Both the position numbers and the translations under genes were made by a program. This document shows, in pieces, positions 1-5,092 of a DNA stretch of 7,881 nucleotides. The stretch is from the NCBI GenBank assembly GCA_902783535.1, contig CACZRJ010000273.1, forward strand, positions 1 through 7,881, given 5' to 3'. Numbering within the stretch: the first letter of the stretch is position 1; each line of letters opens with the position of its first letter. The stretch comes from an uncultured Ruminococcus sp. (lineage in GTDB: Bacteria; Bacillota; Clostridia; Oscillospirales; CAG-382). The notes under the pieces were generated by a model that made no database searches, was not told the DNA's origin, and was given only the letters and a program-made list of their open reading frames with translations.

Positions 1-2581
1 CGACGCGCGTTTCGGGACCGGTCAGTTCTCCGCTTTTCAGCGCGACGCAGAACGAATCCTCTCCGTAAAACCCTTTTGCAGGCGTGTATGTCACGGTCCC
101 GCTTTCGAGCAGCCGGACTGTTCCGTACATCGGCATCTCGGTGAGGACCGGCCGCACGCCCTCGGCGGGCTCGAAATCGATCTTTCCGGTCAGTTTTCTC
201 CCGGCGTCTCCGGTCAGCGTCAGCGACGCCGGCGCATCCGCTCCGGACGGCTCGTCCGGCGCGACGGTTTCCGGCTCTTTGTTTTTCGCGTAAGCGTAGG
301 TGTCGTCGTAGATGCGGCGGATGTTTTCGGATCCGCTGTCCCTGGCGGACAGCAGGTCGGAAGGAAATCCTCCGAGATAATAGACCTTGGTCGCGCCGAT
401 GTATCCGTATTCCCTGCCCGCTTCGAGATATTCCCGGTATCTCCTCGCGCTTTCCGGGCTCTGCGTGGTATTCAGTTCGATCTCGACGGCCATTCCGTGC
501 AGTTTCGCCTTCAGGGCGGTCGTTTCCAGCCGGTCGGGATCGTCGACCGACATGAAAGCGTAGTTGGGCTGCAGACACGCGAAATCGAAGCCCATCTCTT
601 TCCAGCGTTCGTATCCTTCCGCGTCGTAATACGGGATCCAGAAGACCGGATATCCTTTCGCGTGGATATAGGAAGTCGCGTATTGGACCAGCTCGACCTC
701 ATCGGGATCGGTCAGAACGAGCGATTCCGTATGCCAGTAGAACCCGCACATGCGCACGTGCGGCGCGCTTGTCTCCGCCAGCCTGCGGAGCTGCATGTCC
801 ACCTCCCACCGGATGATCTTCTTCCGGTCGTCCAGAACATTCCTCATCTCCGGTTTTCCGTCTCCGTCGACATCTCCGAACGTCTGATCCGCGCCGGATG
901 CCAGAGCGGGCCGCAGGACGGACAGAAAGACGCCCTCCCTGTAATCCGGATCTCCGATCGCCTTCCCGAGTTTTTCCGCAGCTTCGGAAATCGCTTCCAG
1001 TCCGTGTCCGGAAGAGAAATGCGCGTCGAAGTAGGGCGTCCAGCCGGCCAGCACCTCCTTGTCGGTCCCCGACGCGAACAGATTGTGCGGCGAAAGAAGC
1101 AGATGATCGAAAAGAACGTCGCGGATCTCCCCGTCTTTCCGGTAGGAGATCAGGTCAAGATAATCGTTTGCGTCGAGCAGAGCGCTTTCGTCGCTGCACG
1201 GGTAAGACGTATCGCTCAGGTAGGAGCAGAGAATGTTGCGGACGTCTTTCATGCCCATGACGTCTTCGGTCGGATACGCGTAAGGAAGCGGGCAGTCCGG
1301 ATCCGTGGCGTCCGCGGACGGAAAAAGCGCTCCGGAAGGGATCTTTTCCGTTCCGTAGATCTCGATCTCGCTGAACGCCGCGTGCGTCCTGAAAAGGAAG
1401 GAGAACCGGACAAATCTTGCCATGTACGGGTGTCCAGCGGAAGCGGTAAATCTGACAACGGCGTTTTCGCTCCCCGCGGAGGACGGTTCTTCCATCACGG
1501 CGACTGTCTGCCATTCCTTTCCGTCGACCGAAACGGAAACGCCGATCCGGCTGCAGACCTGTACGCCCCAGGACGGCATCTGCAGCATATCCGCCGCGAA
1601 GGACGAGACGGACGCGACATAACCGAGGTCGAAGATCAGGTCCCTTCCGTCGCCGCGGGTCATGCGGAAGCTCCCGTCGGAAGTCCAGTCGGGGCTCCGC
1701 TGCGTCACTCCGTCGTGCAGCCGGCCCGTATCCTGCGCATTGTCCGACTCGGAGGCATATTTTTTCTGTACCTGGGAATACGCGCGCGGATAGACTTTCA
1801 CATTCTGTCCGAGCGCGAGATTGAACTCTGTCGCGGCCACCCCGTCGGAATAGACGGGTTCGGAAGCCGGAAGTTCGAACGGCGGATAGACGTCCGTCCA
1901 GTCCATGCTGTCGTCCCGCTCCCCTTCGTAGCCGCGCGCTTCCAGCTCGCCGAGAAAAACGATGCCCCTGTTCGCGCGGACGCGGAAGCGGATGTATCTC
2001 GCGCGCAGCAGACGGGCAACGCGGAAATTGAAATCGAAGACGTCCGACTGGACCGTGATGTCGGTCGGACCGTAGATCGTCGCGGCCGTATAATAGGATT
2101 CCCCGTCTTCCGAAACGGCGACTTCCACGTACTGGGGAAGCTGGATCGCGTAGTCCGGGATGTACAGAAAGACCGCGCGGAATCCGCCGATGTCCGTCCG
2201 GACCTCCTCAAGGTCGAATACGATGTCCGTCTGCCCGACGTCGATGCCGACCCAGGCGTAATGATTGAAGTCGCCGGGAACGACGCCGTCGGAAAGCGTT
2301 TTTTCCGTCCCGGCGTAATCCTTGTTCCACGCTCTGCTGACCGAATACGTGCGGTCAAGCAGAAGATTCGCGTACAGGGCGGAAGCGTCGACGGGATCTC
2401 CGTAATGCGCGTCGATCTCCGCTTTCACTTCACAGAGCGGAAGCTGGACGCTCTCTTCGACGGAACTGTCGACGCTTTCCCCGGCATCGGGAGAAACGGA
2501 AGGTTCGACGGTCCCGCAGGCGGGGAACGCAAATCCGAGCAGGCACGCCAGCGCGCATGCCAGAATCCCGCGCCCGCTCAT
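1..2581 (-). CDS. Secreted lipoprotein with two discoidin-like domains, a DUF4855 domain and a bacterial Ig-like domain (3' end cut by the window)
   Basis: The frame stays open for 860 codons from the ATG at 2581 to the window edge with no stop, so the C-terminus is missing. Residues 1-22 look like a lipoprotein signal peptide: a hydrophobic stretch, then FPAC with Cys22 as likely lipid anchor (Phe at -3 is non-canonical), followed by a Ser/Glu/Val spacer. Residues about 60-218 and 250-410 both resemble F5/8 type C (discoidin) carbohydrate-binding folds; each has an IxFDLG/VFDLEE-like strand, a VSVDGKEW or VSEDGESY turn and an ARxxRF strand before a closing GELEARGY or SEIEIYG. Residues about 434-765 match what I know of DUF4855: GFYWHTES at 613-620, WIPYYDAEGYERW near 648-660, and CLQPNYAF near 669-676. 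An acidic DVDGDGKPE loop (570-578) could bind calcium. From about 784 a bacterial Ig-like domain begins (GTVTYTPAKGFYGEDSF). Exported and likely surface-tethered. Inferred role: glycan binding or processing. DUF4855 chemistry is unknown to me. It is coupled to the upstream EEP gene. Confidence 0.9.
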   Translation of the reverse strand, partial: MSGRGILACALACLLGFAFPACGTVEPSVSPDAGESVDSSVEESVQLPLCEVKAEIDAHYGDPVDASALYANLLLDRTYSVSRAWNKDYAGTEKTLSDGVVPGDFNHYAWVGIDVGQTDIVFDLEEVRTDIGGFRAVFLYIPDYAIQLPQYVEVAVSEDGESYYTAATIYGPTDITVQSDVFDFNFRVARLLRARYIRFRVRANRGIVFLGELEARGYEGERDDSMDWTDVYPPFELPASEPVYSDGVAATEFNLALGQNVKVYPRAYSQVQKKYASESDNAQDTGRLHDGVTQRSPDWTSDGSFRMTRGDGRDLIFDLGYVASVSSFAADMLQMPSWGVQVCSRIGVSVSVDGKEWQTVAVMEEPSSAGSENAVVRFTASAGHPYMARFVRFSFLFRTHAAFSEIEIYGTEKIPSGALFPSADATDPDCPLPYAYPTEDVMGMKDVRNILCSYLSDTSYPCSDESALLDANDYLDLISYRKDGEIRDVLFDHLLLSPHNLFASGTDKEVLAGWTPYFDAHFSSGHGLEAISEAAEKLGKAIGDPDYREGVFLSVLRPALASGADQTFGDVDGDGKPEMRNVLDDRKKIIRWEVDMQLRRLAETSAPHVRMCGFYWHTESLVLTDPDEVELVQYATSYIHAKGYPVFWIPYYDAEGYERWKEMGFDFACLQPNYAFMSVDDPDRLETTALKAKLHGMAVEIELNTTQSPESARRYREYLEAGREYGYIGATKVYYLGGFPSDLLSARDSGSENIRRIYDDTYAYAKNKEPETVAPDEPSGADAPASLTLTGDAGRKLTGKIDFEPAEGVRPVLTEMPMYGTVRLLESGTVTYTPAKGFYGEDSFCVALKSGELTGPETRV
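287..1282 (-). other. DUF4855 domain segment of the secreted lipoprotein
   Basis: This covers approximately residues 434-765. Features visible in order are: an opening on a Tyr/Pro-rich strand (LPYAYPTED); a helical Asp-rich part with DHLLLSPHNLFAS; WTPYFDAHF; VLRPALASG; the DVDGDGKPE acidic loop; the MCGFYWHTES strand; WIPYYDAEGY; LQPNYAFM; EIELNT near 700-705; and GATKVYYLGG. The aromatic residues and acids (E619, D653, E700, E702) at the ends of strands resemble a TIM-barrel-like active cleft. The fold and any hydrolase activity are inference; the family assignment rests on memory of these motifs, not on a search. Confidence 0.65.
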
Positions 2582-3333
2582 CTGCTTTCACCTCCGACGC
2601 AAAAATCGGCGACATACGGACGGTGATCGGACAGCACGAGCGGAGGGATATGCGCGAAGGAGACCGTGAGGCCGTCCGAGCAGAACACATAGTCGATTTT
2701 GCGTTCCGGCGCGTCGGACGGGAAACTAAGTTTTTCCCCGCGCATCCGGTCGGCAGTGTCTTTCAGCCTCGTCCGGATCGGGTCCAGCACGGGATCATCC
2801 GGAAGCACGTTGAAGTCGCCGGCGAGAATGACAGGGGTCGGGATCCGGTCGAGCAGAGAACATACGGTATCGACGGCATTCCGCTGTTCGGAAGCGTTCA
2901 GTCCGAAATGCGTCGCCAGCACGGTCACCGTCTGCCCGTCCGGAAGCAGGATCTCCGCCTTCCCGACGGCGCGCGGCTCGAACCATTGCCCGTTCGAGCG
3001 GTCTTCGGGATCCGGGATATGAACGACTTCGGGACGGAGAATCGGATGGCGCGACAGGATCGCGTTTCCGTAAGGGCCGGCCGGTCCGTCTTTTCCCGGA
3101 ACGGTGAAAGCCGGAACGAAAAAGGCGGAATACCCGAGTTCGCCGGAAAGTTCCGACGCCTGCCCTTTGTACAGGGCGTGCCTTCCCTCTCCGCGCACCT
3201 CGTTCAAAGCGAGGATGTCCGGAGAGAAGCAGCGGATCGCGTCCGCGAAACGGGGCACGTCGATCGTGTCCCATGGTTCCTGTCTGTAAGGATGAAAATG
3301 CTGAACGTTGAATGTCATGAAGCGGATTTCCAT
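2578..3333 (-). CDS. Endonuclease/exonuclease/phosphatase (EEP) family enzyme, 251 aa
   Basis: This is a complete member of the EEP (exonuclease III / DNase I / sphingomyelinase-like) metal-dependent phosphoesterase superfamily. Its diagnostic motifs appear in the expected order: MTFNV with Asn9, LNEV with Glu45 (metal ligand), YGNAILS at 88-94, THFGLN with His142, GDFNVLPDD with Asp173 and Asn175, IDYVF with Asp214, and SDHRP with Asp236 and His237. All expected catalytic residues are present, so it should be active. Length is normal for the single-domain family. There is no signal peptide or membrane segment, so it is probably cytoplasmic. The frame is open well upstream of 3333, but homology begins exactly at MEIRFMTFNV and a good ribosome binding site precedes it, so the start is set there. 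The stop overlaps the next gene's start as ATGA. The substrate cannot be read from sequence: DNA, an organic phosphate or a phosphodiester lipid are all possible in this family. Confidence 0.92.
   Translation of the reverse strand: MEIRFMTFNVQHFHPYRQEPWDTIDVPRFADAIRCFSPDILALNEVRGEGRHALYKGQASELSGELGYSAFFVPAFTVPGKDGPAGPYGNAILSRHPILRPEVVHIPDPEDRSNGQWFEPRAVGKAEILLPDGQTVTVLATHFGLNASEQRNAVDTVCSLLDRIPTPVILAGDFNVLPDDPVLDPIRTRLKDTADRMRGEKLSFPSDAPERKIDYVFCSDGLTVSFAHIPPLVLSDHRPYVADFCVGGESR
2589..2595 (-). promoter_or_regulatory. Ribosome binding site for the DUF4855 lipoprotein gene, inside the upstream gene
   Basis: Read on the minus strand this is GGAGGTG, seven bases before the ATG at 2581. It lies within the last codons of the EEP gene. 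Together with the ATGA stop/start overlap (2578-2581) it fixes this start and points to translational coupling, although the site is strong enough for independent initiation as well. Confidence 0.8.
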
Positions 3334-3338
3334 GGCGG

Positions 3339-3346
3339 CCTTCCTT
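3339..3346 (-). promoter_or_regulatory. Ribosome binding site of the EEP gene
   Basis: Read on the minus strand this is AAGGAAGG, five bases before the ATG at 3333. It supports that start over the much longer open frame that continues upstream to about 4230, which is only antisense to the solute-binding protein gene. Confidence 0.7.
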
Positions 3347-3375
3347 TCGTCTTTCCGTCCGGCGCAAATATGGCG

Positions 3376-3404
3376 TTGACGGGAACGGGTTTGAGTGGTA
3401 TAAT
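3376..3404 (+). promoter_or_regulatory. Near-consensus vegetative sigma factor promoter of the solute-binding protein gene
   Basis: The -35 box is TTGACG (3376-3381, five of six consensus bases), the spacer is exactly 17 bases, and the -10 box is a perfect TATAAT (3399-3404). TG at 3396-3397 makes it an extended -10 (TGnTATAAT). Transcription should begin near 3411, giving a short leader of about 28 bases before the ATG at 3439. The promoter is AT-rich against GC-rich surroundings and lies in the gap between divergent genes. It predicts strong basal transcription that a repressor would have to hold down. Confidence 0.85.
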
Positions 3405-3432
3405 TATCAAAAAAAGAATGAAAAAGGGGCAA
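3403..3432 (-). promoter_or_regulatory. Candidate divergent promoter for the EEP-DUF4855 pair
   Basis: On the minus strand TTGCCC (3427-3432, four of six) and GATAAT (3403-3408, five of six) are 18 bases apart. The -10 overlaps the plus-strand -10 at 3403-3404 within the palindrome ATAATTAT (3400-3407), so the two polymerases could not bind at once. It would give a leader of roughly 60 bases before the ATG at 3333. The match is only moderate, so another promoter could serve the pair. Confidence 0.4.
3424..3429 (+). promoter_or_regulatory. Ribosome binding site that sets the start of the solute-binding protein
   Basis: AAGGGG lies nine bases before the ATG at 3439. The other in-frame ATG at 3418 has no comparable site and would sit only about seven bases from the predicted transcription start. 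This favours 3439 as the real start. Confidence 0.65.
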
Positions 3433-3438
3433 ATCATT

Positions 3439-5025
3439 ATGGCGAAGCATGCAAACGTTTCTCTGCGCGCGGTCCTGTCTCTCGGCCTGGTTTTTCTGCT
3501 GCTGCTCGGATGCGTCTGCGCAACGGCGTCCTGCGGCGGGAGCGAGCCCGCTCCGGAGCCGTCCGCGACTGAAAGCAAACCCGAACCGTCCTCGGACGCG
3601 TCCGCGTCCGCACCGATAGATCCGTACAAAAACGCTGACGGAAAGTATTCGCTCGACGGCGTGAACATGCCGGAGTTCAACTTTTCCGAAAAAGAGTTCC
3701 GCGTGCTGGTCTACAACAATACCGTCCAGACGACGTATTTCTCCGAAGAAATCGAGCCGGATCTGTACGAAACGACGGACACCGTACTCAACGAAGCGGT
3801 CAGAACAAGGAACGACCTGCTGGAGGAGCGCTACGGCGTCACCGTGAAAGCGGTCGCCGTCGACAACGTCTCCGCATCGCTCAGGGAATCCGTCACCACC
3901 GCGACGGACATCTGCGACGCGGCCATGCCGTTCTTCCAGGAAGCGGCGGTGCTGGCGCAGGAAGGAATGCTCTACGATCTGAAGCAGTTCGGCAAATACA
4001 TCCATCTGGACGCCCCCTGGTGGGACCAGTCGGCAAACAGGATCCTTTCGGTCGACGGAAGGCTGTACTTCACGACCGGAGACCTTTCGATCATGCAGAA
4101 GATCGTTTCCGGCGCGGTCCTGTTCAACAAGACGCTTTACGATCAGATGCTCGCAGACAAATACGGCAGCCTGTACGACAAGGTGAAGAATCACGAGTGG
4201 ACGTTCGACCTGATGTACGAAATGACGCACGGCCTGAACAGGAATCTGGATGAAGACCCTGCGATGGAAGCCGGGGCCGACTTCTTCGGCATGGCGTCAG
4301 GAAACGGCGACGCGGTCAGTTTCTATCTCGGATTCGGCGGTCATATCATCGACAAGGACCAGGAGGACCTGCCGTACCTGGCCATCGGAACGACCGAGAA
4401 CAGCATCAAACTGTCCCAAACGGTTCTCACGCGTCTGACCGAACCGGACTACATGCTCATTTCCGAGGACTATCGCGGAAAAGTCGCAAACTGCTGGGAA
4501 TACTGTCTCGCGACATTCGGCGAGAACCGCTGTCTCATGCGGACCACGGCTTTCTCCGCCATCAAGAAACTGCGTAATTTCGAAGGAACGAATCCGTTCG
4601 GCATCGTTCCGTTCCCGCTTGCCGACAAGCTGCAGGACGAGTATTACACGCCTTGCGGAGGCGCGCTGGCTTACGGCGCAACCATTCCGGTGAGCGCGAA
4701 GAATCCCGATTTTTCGGCATTCATGCTCGAAGCCATGGCATGCGAAGGAAAAAACCTGATCACGCCCGCGTATTACGAAACGACATTGAAGTCCCGCGAT
4801 CTCGCCTATGACGACGAATCCGGCGAAATGCTCGACAACTACATTTTCAAGAACATGATGTACGAACTCGGAAGCATCTACAATTTCGGCGGGATCAGCT
4901 CCATGTTCGGCAACCTGATGTCCCAGAAGTCCGCCGACATCGTCTCCAATCTGGACGGCATCCGTTCGCAGGTCAGCACGGCGATCGACGCATGCGTGGA
5001 AGTCTACCGGGCGGATTTGAACTGA
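3439..5025 (+). CDS. ABC transporter extracellular solute-binding lipoprotein, 528 aa
   Basis: This is the substrate-capturing component of an ABC importer, exported and lipid-anchored outside the cell membrane. Residues 1-32 form a signal peptide: Lys3 and Arg10, a Leu-rich core (11-24), then cysteines at 25, 27 and 32. Cys32, followed by GGS, is the likely anchor, though LLGC at 22-25 also resembles a lipobox. A Pro/Ser/Glu/Ala-rich spacer runs to about residue 60. The mature domain resembles the large clostridial sugar-binding group: FRVLVYNN (87-94), a helix with LNEAVRTRNDLLEERYGVTV (117-136), DAPWWDQSA (191-199), a VDGRLYFTTGDLSIM strand (205-219), VLFNKTLYDQM (227-237), and EWTFDLMYEM (253-262). 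C-terminal landmarks are FGIVPFPLADK (387-397) and GALAYGATIPVSAK (408-421). Probable ligands are oligosaccharides or glycosides, by family inference only. No permease or ATPase gene is in the window; a convergent gene follows, so its partners lie elsewhere. Confidence 0.9.
   Translation: MAKHANVSLRAVLSLGLVFLLLLGCVCATASCGGSEPAPEPSATESKPEPSSDASASAPIDPYKNADGKYSLDGVNMPEFNFSEKEFRVLVYNNTVQTTYFSEEIEPDLYETTDTVLNEAVRTRNDLLEERYGVTVKAVAVDNVSASLRESVTTATDICDAAMPFFQEAAVLAQEGMLYDLKQFGKYIHLDAPWWDQSANRILSVDGRLYFTTGDLSIMQKIVSGAVLFNKTLYDQMLADKYGSLYDKVKNHEWTFDLMYEMTHGLNRNLDEDPAMEAGADFFGMASGNGDAVSFYLGFGGHIIDKDQEDLPYLAIGTTENSIKLSQTVLTRLTEPDYMLISEDYRGKVANCWEYCLATFGENRCLMRTTAFSAIKKLRNFEGTNPFGIVPFPLADKLQDEYYTPCGGALAYGATIPVSAKNPDFSAFMLEAMACEGKNLITPAYYETTLKSRDLAYDDESGEMLDNYIFKNMMYELGSIYNFGGISSMFGNLMSQKSADIVSNLDGIRSQVSTAIDACVEVYRADLN
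3449..3463 (+). promoter_or_regulatory. Possible cre-type (CcpA/LacI-family) operator at the start of the solute-binding gene
   Basis: ATGCAAACGTTTCTC agrees with the cre consensus WTGNAANCGNWNNCW at all but the last two positions and contains the perfect palindrome AAACGTTT (3453-3460). It lies about 40 bases downstream of the predicted transcription start, inside codons 4-9, a position where CcpA can block elongation. A local LacI-family regulator could also use it. Because it is coding sequence, the match could be chance. Confidence 0.4.
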
Positions 5026-5059
5026 GCGAACGAATCATTCAAACGGAATCAGCGAATGT

Positions 5060-5081
5060 GCGGCAGGGTCACCCCTGCCGC
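5060..5081. terminator. Hairpin between convergent genes, probable transcription terminator
   Basis: GCGGCAGGG (5060-5068) and CCCTGCCGC (5073-5081) form a perfect 9-bp GC-rich stem with the 4-base loop TCAC. It starts 34 bases after the solute-binding stop and sits 11 bases beyond the stop of the convergent gene. On the plus strand the following bases are T-rich but the T runs start a few bases late (TTT, GTTT, then two TTTTT runs by 5105); on the minus strand there is no T run. It may therefore act mainly on the plus strand. Confidence 0.6.
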
Positions 5082-5092
5082 CGCTTTGTGTT

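Noticed and set aside
497..2626. A 709-codon open frame on the plus strand
   Set aside because: It lies antisense to the DUF4855 lipoprotein gene, whose translation has a signal peptide and recognisable domains. The plus-strand translation is Arg/Val/Asp-rich and shows no domain, as expected from GC-rich antisense reading.
2557..3438. A long N-terminal extension of the solute-binding protein frame
   Set aside because: This part is antisense to the EEP gene and contains no relevant motif. The signal peptide, ribosome binding site and promoter all place the start at 3439.
3418..3438. Alternative upstream ATG (3418) for the solute-binding protein
   Set aside because: It has no good ribosome binding site, and the predicted transcript would start only a few bases before it.
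3334..4230. A long upstream extension of the EEP frame on the minus strand
   Set aside because: It is antisense to the solute-binding protein gene and crosses the divergent promoter region. EEP homology begins at the ATG at 3333, which has its own ribosome binding site.
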